From Bovifimicola sp964595785 (GTDB lineage: Bacteria > Bacillota > Clostridia > Lachnospirales > Lachnospiraceae), in assembly GCA_964595785.1 (NCBI GenBank), contig CAZQRO010000096.1, forward strand, positions 1-6,592: a DNA stretch of 6,592 nt. Reading direction: 5' to 3'. Below the pieces are notes generated by a model that ran no database searches, was not told the DNA's origin, and was given only the letters and a program-made list of their open reading frames with translations. Each line of letters opens with the position of its first letter. Position 1 is the first letter of the stretch. Positions 1 through 6,592 of this stretch are shown here, piece by piece. The position numbers and the translations under genes were made by a program.

Positions 1-207
1 TCCGTCAAAAATTATACCACATCCTGGTGCCATTCCTAATCCATCTAATGCTGTATGAATATAATCGGCAGGTTTCCATTTCGAAAAATATTTCTTAGTT
101 CCATTTTTAATTTCAGATGCCTTTCCCTTTCCTTTACTCCACATTGATTTGATTTTTCCCGATAATCCTCCAGAGTTATTCTTCTTACTGCCGGGTTCTT
201 TACAAAG
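1..207 (-). other. Start of the variable C-terminal region: basic linker and beginning of a pre-toxin segment
   Basis: After the core, residues about 1942-1990 are a Lys/Ser/Gly-rich linker (for example KGKGKASEIKNGTKK). From about 1986 the frame turns hydrophobic, reading YIHTALDGLGMAPGCGIIFDG at the edge. That resembles the pre-toxin stretch seen after many RHS and other polymorphic-toxin cores, typically of the form LDxxGxxPGxGexxDgxNa. The identity of the toxin cannot be read because the window ends. The same frame continues cleanly past the core, so this is not a frameshifted tail. Confidence 0.7.
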
Positions 208-3200
208 TCCAAATGGGTCCACCATGGTGATTGGATTTCCATCTACATAAGCATAACGGTTTAGTGAATCTGATTCTCCAATATTTCCGGTAAGAATATC
301 TGCATTTACGAATCTCTTTAACTCAGGGCTGTAATATCTTGCACGCATATATAACAATCCGTTTCCATCGGTCATAACTCCGTCACGTCCATTATACAGG
401 AATGGGGTTTTATTGTCACCGGTTAAATGAGTTACCATTCCATACACATCATATCTGTATGTATCTGTTATGATTCCTGTTTCATTGGTAAGTGCAACTG
501 TACTTCCTCTCAAGTCATAGTGATAGTAAACAGTTCCGTCTGTACTTTCCTGACTGATTAAAGCTCCTGCACCATATACATATTTTGTGGTGCTTCCGTT
601 TGAGGCAATAGATTCTAACAATATACTTGACTGCCACATGCTTCCATATACATAAGAAGTCTTTCCTGTTGTATCTTCCTTTGCAATTCGAATATTTTCT
701 GTATCATAGATATAGCTTGTATCTCCGGCAGAAATTAGACGGTTGCCAGAATCATATTTCAGATTCTTTAAGGCTCCGTTTACTAATCCCAAAGTCATAT
801 TTCCATCTGCATCATAAGTACATTCTGAACCGGATACGGTTTTTAAACGGTTTCTAATATCATACGTCATAGAAATGGTACTGTTTTGTTTGGTGCTTGA
901 TGTAATATTACATGCGTCATCATAGGTGAAATTTTCCGTATCAAGCACAGCCATTGAAGATAAGTCCAATTTCTTGCGTGAAATTACCCTGTCCATGCTG
1001 TCATAAGTCATTTCATATTTTACATTTTCTGCATATGATGTTTCGCTGATAATATTACCATTTGCATCATAGCTATATGCAAATTTACTTATGACTGTTC
1101 CGTTTGCCCTGATATCCAATGCTTCAATAAGATTATCAGCAGCATCATACTTCTTTGTCAATATACTTCCGTCAGGACGTGTCATCTTTGTAATGTTGCC
1201 ATTTGCATCATACTCATAAGATGTAATATGATTGTTCCAGTCTTTTACAGAAATCATCTGGTTTAAAGAATCATAAGTATACTGCACTTTTGTTCCATCC
1301 GGATATGTAAGAGAAATTATATTTCCCACAGCATCATATTCATATGCAACGTTCTTTTGATTATTAGTATAAGTTGTTACTCTGTTATCAGAATCATAAG
1401 TTTTTTCAATTGTTGATTTACTGTCAGATATTTTTACTATATTTCCATTAGCATCATACTCATATCTGGTAGTTCCTTCGTTTGCTGTTATAGAGGTTAC
1501 ATTTTCTATGCTGTTATAAGTATAGGACATTTTCTGACCTCTGGCATTTGTCTTTTCTGACAATAATCCGTCTTCGCCATATCCATATTTAACCTTTGAA
1601 TCTGTTGCTGTCTGCTCCGAAATCAATCTTCCTGCATTACTGTATTCATAAGTTTCACTTGCACCTAAAGGTCCTTTTGTTGTAATAACTCTTCCATCTG
1701 CATCATATGAAATTTCACTAGCCTTTAAAAGTGGATTTACGGATTTTGTCATCTGATTCATTCCGTTATATTCATATGTTGTTTTATTACCTTTTGCATC
1801 AGTAGATTCCGTTATGTTACCATTTGCGTCATAACTTACATGTATTGTATTACCCAATGTATCAACAGATTTTACCATATTATTATCAAAATCATATGTG
1901 TTTTGTGCAACAATATTTCCTGCAAAGTTCGTTGTTTTTATAATATTACCATTTTTATCATAATCTGTGGTCTTACTATTTCCAAGCGGATCTGTAATTT
2001 TAATACATCGTCCGCAGGAATCATAAAAATATGTATAAGTATTACCATTTGCATCGGTAGATGATGTTCGATTCATGCATTTATCATATGTAAAAGTCGT
2101 TTCATTATTATTTGAATCTGTAATTTTTATCAGGTTTTGACAACTGTCATATTCATAAGATGTATGATTACCATTTGCATCGGTTGTCCGAACAATATTT
2201 CCATTTGTATCATACTCATTTTTAATTACATTTCCCATAGAGTCTTTTGACTGCAATACCTGTCCGGAATTGTTCAATTCATAATCCGTTTTATATCCTT
2301 TGGTATTGTATACCTTTATTACGTAAGACATACTATCATATACATATTCAGACTTTACACCATCGGCATCCATTTCAGTAAGAACATTACCATTTGCATC
2401 ATAGGTTCTTATGATATAACTTCCCGATGCCTCCGTCTTCTTAATCAGATTACCCACTTCATCATATTCAAACTTTACTGTTCCTCCGTTTGGATAAGTC
2501 TGTGAGATTATCTGTCCTGCTGCATCATAAGTTATTGTTGAAATATTACCATTTCTATCTGTTGTTTTTACAAGCTTATCTTCACCATCATATTCATATC
2601 GAATTGCTGCTCCTTCTGAATTTTCCTTTGAAACGAGCATACCGTTTGCATTATATGAGTATTTAGTCAGATTACCGTTTGCATCACAAAATGTCTTTGC
2701 CTGTCCTCTTCCGTCATATGTATAAGTCAAAACAGAGTTATCTGCATTTGTGACTTTTATCAGCTGCCCGATTGCATCATATGATTTTCTCAGAATATTT
2801 GAATTGGCATCCGTTATTTTTGCAGCTCTTCCTGAAGCATCATAAGTATATGTCATAACACCGCCATTCGGGGAAGTCGCCGTCTTTAACAGCCCATTTT
2901 CATATGTATACTGATATTCAGAATCATCTACTACTTTTTTTCTTAACAAGCCGTTATCATAATATTCATAATCTGTAATCTGACCATTAATATCAACAGA
3001 TGACAGCATCTGTTTTCCACTAATATCATATACATACGTTTCTGACGCACCATTTGGATAAATCTTTCGAATCAGATTATTATTTGTATCATATTCATAC
3101 TCAGTGACAGCACCATTATTATCTGTTTCAGACAATATCTTGCCATTGTCATTATAAGAATACTCTGCCTGATTTCCAAGGGCATCTGTTGAAGAAATTA

Positions 3201-6027
3201 TATTACCATTTGCATCATATTCATAGGAATCCTTATTTCCGTTTGCATCAGTTTTTTCCATCAACTGACGGCTGCAGTTAAATATACTGATACTCTTATT
3301 ACCGTTTCTATCTGTTACGGTTACAACAGTATCCCCGTTTTCAGGAGAATCATCATAGCCAAAACGTGTAGGACTGCTTCCACTTATACCATCATATTGG
3401 CATATAACACGTCCAAATCCATCATACTCATCTCTAAAATAGCATATACCATCAGCGTCTGTTCCTGTCAGAACACGTCCTACTGCATCATAGGTATAAG
3501 AAGTTGTATTTCCTACACCATCTGTAATACTGCTGAGACAATTATTCTTATCATACATTAAATGACATATATTTCCGGCATTATCTGTTATTTCCGTAAC
3601 CAGACCATTTTGATTTTTGGTGAGAACGATTGACTTTCCTGAAATATTTTCTGTTATTTTTATAGTCTGTGCCTCATAAGAAATATGCAGCCCAAATCCG
3701 CTTTTATCTGTTTCACTTATTAGTCTTCCTGTTTTATCAAAGTTATATATTGTCTCGTTATTACAATTTACCGTATAACTTCCGTCATTATTTAGAGTTA
3801 ATACATCATTTTTTCTTCCGGAAACATTGCAGATATATTCACTTTCAGAGTCAGTCTTTTTTGTATAAATTATATAATTAGAAGGATTTAAATATAACTG
3901 ACAGCCTTCTTCTGTTTTTTTAATTGACATTTCATAATTATAATACCAGCCTATTCCCATGCTGCCCTTTGCCAATGAATCTGAAGAATACTGTAATTGA
4001 AGTTCCAACTCCTGTTCACCATAAATAGTAACAGCGCTATAATTAATATTATGTGCTCCGGTAGCAATATTAACAGGATCACCTTTATAATAATCCTCTT
4101 CAGATGTAATCACTGTTGCTTCATTGCACGGCTTTGATTCATTATAACTTAAATATGTAACAGCCTCATCTCTTCCTGATGCAATTACCTTATCAAGATT
4201 CAAATTTGTATCCTCTGCAATCTGATCAAAAGCCCAGTTTGAAGGCATTCTAAATCCCATATTATAACAATATCCGGTTGACATATCACTAACATAACTG
4301 CTTTTTGTATATCCTGCATCTGCTAAAATCGTACATACCTCTCTCGGGGCATAGATTCCCACCTTGTAAAGATCACCAAATGCTTTTACTCTGCTGCAAA
4401 GCGCTTTAAAATATGGTTTTATATTACTCGATATATCTGCTGCCTGTACATCATAATCCACGGCAAAATAAATTGTACTGCCTTTTGGCAGACCCAATGC
4501 ATATGCGTGTGAAACCGCATTATACGCATCAGTTGTAGCTTTCTCTGCTGTATATCTGTCCTTTTCCGGATATCCTTCCTGATAAATAGGTATAATAGAC
4601 AGACCGTTGCTTAAAATAAGTGTTGCTTCATCTTTTGTCAATGCTTTACTTACTTTATTGCCACTTGCATTTGTTACGGTTCCTGAAAGATATCTTCCAA
4701 CATATTTATATCCTTTTTCCTTAATCCTGCTGACTTTTTCTTTTGTCAGTATAGAAGCTGTATCACACGCATTTCCCGGACGTCTTACATCATCAGTATC
4801 TCCACAGCTTGTTAAAAGTCCTTTTATTGTTGTCACATTTGCCGAATTACCATTCCCTGACAAACACATAAATTTATTAAACGATTCTACTGCTATTGCT
4901 ACACTATCCGTATAATTTCCATCAAAATTCCCCGGATTATACCCGTTAAAATATAAGCCAAACTGAAGAATTCTAACAATCTTACTATTTTTTTCTCCTT
5001 TTTTAACCGTAGGACAATTATTAGTTGTATAGTCTCTAAAACTTCCGCTTGATTCCTCTACAGACAAACCCTCTTCTTTTTGCAGGGCATATATAAGTGC
5101 CTTATTGGTATCACGTGAATAAATACCATCACATGGTTTTACACCTATGTAGTCATAATAATTTCCATTTAAATATTGCTGAATTGCCCTTATCTGAGGG
5201 TCTCCCCCATATACAAGCGTAAGTGCATCCGTACTTAGTACAGCCTTAAAAATCATTGGTGTTACCTGTCCGTTCCCCACCAATCCCGCATCTTTCTGTA
5301 ATTTTATAATGGAATCAAGCGTCTTAGAATTAAAACTGCCGTCAACCGTACCTGCGCTATATCCCTTACAATATAATCCATATTGTAAAATTTTCGTTAT
5401 ATTCTTATTGGCTAATGGGCTCGATATAGAAAACGTTGGACACAACTTCATGGTTAATGGTCCAAAAGTCCCGGTTGGTTCTGTAATCCCTAATTCCACC
5501 TGCAATGCAGAAATCAATGCATTGACAATGGAATGTCCCGTATGCCCTGTTACTTCAATTTTTTCCAAACCACTTTTTCCTGCATAATTACTGTTATACC
5601 ATTCCTGCGCAGCTTCTACCATTTCATCTGTTTTTGCTGCTGCATATAACCAGGTTGCTGCCTCTCCGGTAGCAATGCTCTCATTATTAATAGTATCCTT
5701 TTGTATCATTGCTGCTAATACTATAGAATCACATTTTGGATTTAAGACCATTATAGACCTGTCTGAGCTATTGCCTTCTGCTATTTTATCCTGACTAGAA
5801 TCAGATACCTCGTCTGAAAATAATAAAGAATCTTCCATAATATTTTCAGATGTGTAAATATCCTTTTGTTCCTGTACAATATCATAAACTTTATCATTCT
5901 TATCATTTTCCTGATTTAATTTATTATCCTGTCGTGTAAATAAAAGAAAATCTTTATTTGTACTTCCAAAAAACAAAAGGACTACAGTTAATAAAAAAAC
6001 AGAAATTTTTATTTTATTTCTTTTCAT
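1..6027 (-). CDS. Giant secreted RHS/YD-repeat protein with peptidoglycan-binding and DUF1906 domains; C-terminus (toxin) cut off by window edge
   Basis: I read 2009 codons from ATG at 6027 down to base 1 with no stop, so the 3' end is missing. The start is well fixed: an in-frame TAA lies at 6031-6033, two codons upstream, and a short hydrophobic export signal follows at once. The ribosome site is weak (GGGA about 7 bases upstream). Domain order by residue: signal 1-25; polar linker 26-95; peptidoglycan-binding-like modules about 132-410; Rv2525c-like glycoside-hydrolase-like domain (DUF1906) about 415-625; DUF6531-type RHS entry domain about 649-724; YD repeats about 761-1833; RHS repeat-associated core 1834-1940, ending DPFGL (D1937); then 68 residues of variable C-terminal region. 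RHS proteins of this kind, such as Bacillus WapA, carry a toxin after the core; that is known for the family and inferred here. There is no PAAR or VgrG-like part, which fits Sec export from a Gram-positive cell rather than type VI secretion. The target of the toxin is unknown. Confidence 0.95.
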   Translation of the reverse strand, partial: MKRNKIKISVFLLTVVLLFFGSTNKDFLLFTRQDNKLNQENDKNDKVYDIVQEQKDIYTSENIMEDSLLFSDEVSDSSQDKIAEGNSSDRSIMVLNPKCDSIVLAAMIQKDTINNESIATGEAATWLYAAAKTDEMVEAAQEWYNSNYAGKSGLEKIEVTGHTGHSIVNALISALQVELGITEPTGTFGPLTMKLCPTFSISSPLANKNITKILQYGLYCKGYSAGTVDGSFNSKTLDSIIKLQKDAGLVGNGQVTPMIFKAVLSTDALTLVYGGDPQIRAIQQYLNGNYYDYIGVKPCDGIYSRDTNKALIYALQKEEGLSVEESSGSFRDYTTNNCPTVKKGEKNSKIVRILQFGLYFNGYNPGNFDGNYTDSVAIAVESFNKFMCLSGNGNSANVTTIKGLLTSCGDTDDVRRPGNACDTASILTKEKVSRIKEKGYKYVGRYLSGTVTNASGNKVSKALTKDEATLILSNGLSIIPIYQEGYPEKDRYTAEKATTDAYNAVSHAYALGLPKGSTIYFAVDYDVQAADISSNIKPYFKALCSRVKAFGDLYKVGIYAPREVCTILADAGYTKSSYVSDMSTGYCYNMGFRMPSNWAFDQIAEDTNLNLDKVIASGRDEAVTYLSYNESKPCNEATVITSEEDYYKGDPVNIATGAHNINYSAVTIYGEQELELQLQYSSDSLAKGSMGIGWYYNYEMSIKKTEEGCQLYLNPSNYIIYTKKTDSESEYICNVSGRKNDVLTLNNDGSYTVNCNNETIYNFDKTGRLISETDKSGFGLHISYEAQTIKITENISGKSIVLTKNQNGLVTEITDNAGNICHLMYDKNNCLSSITDGVGNTTSYTYDAVGRVLTGTDADGICYFRDEYDGFGRVICQYDGISGSSPTRFGYDDSPENGDTVVTVTDRNGNKSISIFNCSRQLMEKTDANGNKDSYEYDANGNIISSTDALGNQAEYSYNDNGKILSETDNNGAVTEYEYDTNNNLIRKIYPNGASETYVYDISGKQMLSSVDINGQITDYEYYDNGLLRKKVVDDSEYQYTYENGLLKTATSPNGGVMTYTYDASGRAAKITDANSNILRKSYDAIGQLIKVTNADNSVLTYTYDGRGQAKTFCDANGNLTKYSYNANGMLVSKENSEGAAIRYEYDGEDKLVKTTDRNGNISTITYDAAGQIISQTYPNGGTVKFEYDEVGNLIKKTEASGSYIIRTYDANGNVLTEMDADGVKSEYVYDSMSYVIKVYNTKGYKTDYELNNSGQVLQSKDSMGNVIKNEYDTNGNIVRTTDANGNHTSYEYDSCQNLIKITDSNNNETTFTYDKCMNRTSSTDANGNTYTYFYDSCGRCIKITDPLGNSKTTDYDKNGNIIKTTNFAGNIVAQNTYDFDNNMVKSVDTLGNTIHVSYDANGNITESTDAKGNKTTYEYNGMNQMTKSVNPLLKASEISYDADGRVITTKGPLGASETYEYSNAGRLISEQTATDSKVKYGYGEDGLLSEKTNARGQKMSYTYNSIENVTSITANEGTTRYEYDANGNIVKISDSKSTIEKTYDSDNRVTTYTNNQKNVAYEYDAVGNIISLTYPDGTKVQYTYDSLNQMISVKDWNNHITSYEYDANGNITKMTRPDGSILTKKYDAADNLIEALDIRANGTVISKFAYSYDANGNIISETSYAENVKYEMTYDSMDRVISRKKLDLSSMAVLDTENFTYDDACNITSSTKQNSTISMTYDIRNRLKTVSGSECTYDADGNMTLGLVNGALKNLKYDSGNRLISAGDTSYIYDTENIRIAKEDTTGKTSYVYGSMWQSSILLESIASNGSTTKYVYGAGALISQESTDGTVYYHYDLRGSTVALTNETGIITDTYRYDVYGMVTHLTGDNKTPFLYNGRDGVMTDGNGLLYMRARYYSPELKRFVNADILTGNIGESDSLNRYAYVDGNPITMVDPFGLCKEPGSKKNNSGGLSGKIKSMWSKGKGKASEIKNGTKKYFSKWKPADYIHTALDGLGMAPGCGIIFDG
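208..528 (-). other. RHS repeat-associated core domain
   Basis: Residues 1834-1940 run from YYHYDLRGSTVALT through YNGRDGV, LLYMRARYYSPELKRFVNAD and NRYAYVDGNPITMV to DPFGL. This is the hallmark RHS-associated core that closes the shell and precedes the variable toxin. In characterised relatives (for example TccC proteins) the core cleaves itself just after its conserved end, and this depends on aspartates. D1910 (in NADIL) and D1937 (in DPFGL) are the natural candidates here; the first site reads DILTG instead of the common DPxG. Cleavage after the DPFGL region is inferred. Confidence 0.93.
529..3747 (-). repeat. YD-repeat array, about 47 units, in the RHS protein
   Basis: Residues about 761-1833 are built from units of about 21 residues, with the consensus [E/T/S]YDANGN followed by IxxxTDxxGN. 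I counted about 47 units by eye, including degenerate ones. Perfect YDANGN cores occur repeatedly, for example in the units near residues 945, 1343, 1400 and 1620, and give rise to the recurring plus-strand string accatttgcatca. In known RHS and Tc-toxin structures these repeats form a spiral beta-sheet shell that encloses the C-terminal effector. The first units (about 761-930) and the last ones before the core are the most diverged, which is usual for the family. The array reads through without a frameshift or stop. Confidence 0.93.
3856..4086 (-). other. DUF6531-type RHS entry domain
   Basis: Residues about 649-724 begin with GDPVNIATGAHNINYSAVTI and continue through LELQLQYSS to GIGWYYNYEM. 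The pattern of GDPV-x-x-xTG, a short extended stretch, then L-x-R/Q-x-Y-S and a G-x-GW motif is the standard opening of RHS proteins, where the strand-rich shell starts. It marks the junction between the wall-facing N-terminal half and the YD-repeat body. Residues 725-760 are a less conserved strand-rich bridge into the first YD unit. Confidence 0.85.
4153..4785 (-). other. Rv2525c-like glycoside-hydrolase-like domain (DUF1906) of the RHS protein
   Basis: Residues about 415-625 match the DUF1906 pattern in order: RPGNACDT entry (417-424), a YKYVGRYL strand (440-447), IIPIYQEGY (478-486), GSTIYFAVDYD (516-526), KVGIYAPREVC (555-565), SYVSDMSTGY (577-586) and a NWAFDQI end (597-603). The fold is a TIM-barrel-like relative of GH25 lysozymes. 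D524 and D526 of the FAVDYD strand sit where acidic active-site residues would be expected; E484 is another candidate. That assignment is inference. Mycobacterial Rv2525c is a secreted protein linked to the cell wall, but its enzymatic activity is not firmly established, so peptidoglycan cleavage here is possible rather than shown. It lies between the wall-binding modules and the RHS shell. Confidence 0.87.
4798..5634 (-). other. Peptidoglycan-binding-like modules (about four) of the RHS protein
   Basis: Residues about 132-410 hold repeated units of the PG_binding_1 type. The two clearest are about 208-265 (ILQYGLYCKGYSAGTVDG, then a TPMIFKAVL end) and about 345-408 (RILQFGLYFNGYNPGNFDG, ending in IKGLLTSCGD). 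Both show the family pattern of a helix, a GY turn, a G-x-x-DG loop, then a second helix with F/L-Q-K-like residues. Two less regular units lie at about 161-197 (ISALQVELG then TGTFGPLT) and about 276-322 (IRAIQQYLNG then CDGIYSRDTNKAL). Such modules commonly bind cell-wall peptides or glycans; in clostridial proteins this block often sits directly before a DUF1906 domain, as here. The likely role is attachment of the RHS protein to the wall. Boundaries are approximate and were set by eye. Confidence 0.82.
5953..6027 (-). other. N-terminal export signal of the RHS protein
   Basis: Residues 1-25 have a basic n-region (MKRNKIK) and a hydrophobic core (ISVFLLTVVLLFFG), followed by polar STNKD. 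This is the shape of a Sec signal peptide or an uncleaved N-terminal anchor. No lipobox cysteine follows the core, so it is not a lipoprotein signal, and there is no twin-arginine motif. A clean A-x-A cleavage site is not visible, so anchoring cannot be excluded. Residues 26 to about 95 are rich in Asp, Asn, Lys, Glu and Ser, with no recognisable fold, and look like a flexible spacer. Confidence 0.8.
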
Positions 6028-6083
6028 CTCTTATTCCCATATATGTCACAAATCATTTTTGCGATATATCCTTTCAATTTTAA
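6028..6083 (-). other. 56-base gap between the Ig-like repeat gene and the RHS gene
   Basis: The gap is AT-rich. I see no inverted repeat with a T-run that would act as a terminator for the upstream gene. A TTGAAA is present near its start (6072-6077), but no good -10 box lies 16-18 bases after it. The lack of a terminator and promoter favours read-through from the upstream gene, though a promoter inside the upstream coding sequence cannot be excluded. The ribosome site for the RHS gene is the weak GGGA at about 6035-6038. Confidence 0.5.
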
Positions 6084-6592
6084 TTACTGTTTACTTGTAA
6101 TAATATCAATCCCGCTGCTTCTTACAACTGCTCCACTGCTATCTTTTACTTCCGCATAAAATACTCTGTTTCCACTACTTGTTGCTGTCCACGTAAGCAT
6201 ATTAGATTCATTGAAATCCGAAAATCTATACCATTCATTAGTATCTTTGTTTTGCACTAAAAAGCTATAGGTATAATTTCCGCCTCCTCCATTTGCGGCT
6301 GCGGTTATCGTTACATTTTCTCCAACCACTATTTTTGAAGCACTACTGTTTGCCGTTATTGTAAGAGGTTGTACATTTTTATTTACGATTACATTTATCG
6401 CACTGCTTCTTACAACAGTTCCACTGCTATCTTTTACTTCTACATAAAATGCTCTGTTTCCTGCACTAGTTGCTGCCCATGTAAGCGTATTAGAAGTATT
6501 AAAATCCGAAAATCTATACCATGCATTGGTATCTATGTTTTGCATTAAAAAACTATATGTATAATTTTCGCTTCCTCCGCTTGCATCTGCGG
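6084..6592 (-). CDS. C-terminal part of a protein with tandem Ig-like, Tyr/Trp-rich 96-residue modules; start beyond the right edge
   Basis: The frame is open from the right edge (first full codon at 6590) to TAA at 6084-6086, giving 169 codons. An ATG at 6543-6545 falls inside a repeat unit, with homologous coding sequence upstream of it, so it is not the true start. The visible part holds one complete and one final unit with the pattern NYTYSFLxQNxDTNxWYRFS, then LTWxATSxGNRxFYxEVKDS and VVRSS. This strand-rich pattern resembles the triple-tyrosine (Y_Y_Y-like) or bacterial Ig-like modules found in chains at the C-terminus of clostridial surface proteins; I infer an extracellular, structural or binding role. 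The function of the missing N-terminal part is unknown. The gene ends 56 bases before the RHS gene on the same strand, so co-transcription is possible. Confidence 0.88.
   Translation of the reverse strand, partial: ADASGGSENYTYSFLMQNIDTNAWYRFSDFNTSNTLTWAATSAGNRAFYVEVKDSSGTVVRSSAINVIVNKNVQPLTITANSSASKIVVGENVTITAAANGGGGNYTYSFLVQNKDTNEWYRFSDFNESNMLTWTATSSGNRVFYAEVKDSSGAVVRSSGIDIITSKQ
6087..6278 (-). repeat. 288-base tandem repeat, unit B (final, shortened by the stop codon)
   Basis: The last unit begins NYTYSFLVQN and stops after 64 residues at the gene's TAA, lacking the linker half. Aligned to unit A over those 64 residues, I count 48 identical (75 percent) with no gaps. The Tyr, Trp, Phe and Gly framework positions are kept, and the changes are mostly in likely exposed positions. 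Confidence 0.88.
6279..6566 (-). repeat. 288-base tandem repeat, unit A
   Basis: A unit of 96 codons, starting at NYTYSFLMQN and ending in the Gly run ANGGGG. It includes the linker VQPLTITANSSASKIVVGEN that joins it to the next unit. The period is exactly 288 bases, judged from aligned landmarks (for example tgcattaaaa at 6541 against tgcactaaaa at 6253). The eight residues upstream of this unit (ADASGGSE) align with the end of a further unit, so the array very likely continues off the right edge. Confidence 0.88.

Noticed and set aside
45..242. Minus-strand open frame of 65 codons beginning MEIQSPWW
   Set aside because: It overlaps the end of the RHS core and the tail in another frame. The RHS frame is intact through this stretch and gives the expected DPFGL and pre-toxin pattern, so this is a shadow.
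627..857. Plus-strand open frame of 76 codons
   Set aside because: Antisense to well-formed YD repeats. The product is rich in His, Tyr and Leu, with no recognisable domain and no sign of a ribosome site.
1840..2064. Plus-strand open frame of 74 codons, rich in Ile and Cys
   Set aside because: Antisense to YD repeats; its composition is what the complement of the repeat codons would give.
1060..3230. Recurring short string ttaccatttgcatca on the plus strand, considered as a CRISPR array or intergenic repeat
   Set aside because: It is the reverse complement of codons for DANGN in the YD repeats. Copies are imperfect, irregularly spaced in multiples of about 63 bases, and always in frame with the RHS protein.
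3669..3881. Plus-strand open frame of 70 codons
   Set aside because: Antisense to the start of the YD array and the end of the entry domain; no family resemblance.
4607..4915. Plus-strand open frame of 102 codons with a hydrophobic stretch
   Set aside because: Lies opposite the peptidoglycan-binding and DUF1906 coding sequence, whose motifs are clear. The hydrophobic stretch is a by-product of the antisense frame.
5309..5587. Plus-strand open frame of 92 codons
   Set aside because: Opposite the PG_binding_1-like modules, whose reading is much better supported; no start signal or domain seen.
6028..6083. TTGAAA considered as a -35 box of a promoter for the RHS gene
   Set aside because: No acceptable -10 hexamer occurs at the right distance, and AT-rich sequence yields such hexamers by chance.

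Overview
The window is AT-rich and almost wholly coding on the minus strand. It reads as part of a low-GC Gram-positive genome. The long protein pairs cell-wall-binding modules and an Rv2525c-like (DUF1906) domain with a wall-type RHS/YD-repeat protein, which suggests a gut-type clostridium such as a Lachnospiraceae member. That placement is inferred from protein style and base composition; no marker gene is present.

Layout, in the direction of transcription (right to left): (1) 6592 to 6084 is the C-terminal end of a gene whose start lies beyond the right edge. It encodes at least two copies of a 96-residue beta-rich, Tyr/Trp-rich Ig-like module. (2) 6083 to 6028 is a 56-base gap with no convincing promoter or terminator. 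(3) 6027 to 1 is one uninterrupted frame of 2009 codons that is still open at the left edge. It encodes a very large secreted RHS protein: export signal, Asp/Asn/Lys-rich linker, several peptidoglycan-binding-like modules, a DUF1906 glycoside-hydrolase-like domain, a DUF6531-type RHS entry domain, about 47 YD-type repeat units, the RHS repeat-associated core ending in DPFGL, and a basic linker leading into the beginning of a pre-toxin segment.

How it may work (inference from known RHS/WapA-type polymorphic toxins): Sec export places the protein at the cell surface, the N-terminal modules hold or remodel peptidoglycan, the YD repeats form a shell, and the core domain releases a variable C-terminal effector. 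The effector and any immunity gene would lie beyond the left edge, so the toxin activity cannot be named here. The upstream Ig-like repeat protein is on the same strand and close enough to be co-transcribed, but its function is unknown.

No tRNA, rRNA, CRISPR, insertion sequence, riboswitch or clear terminator was seen. The plus-strand open frames are antisense shadows of the RHS gene.
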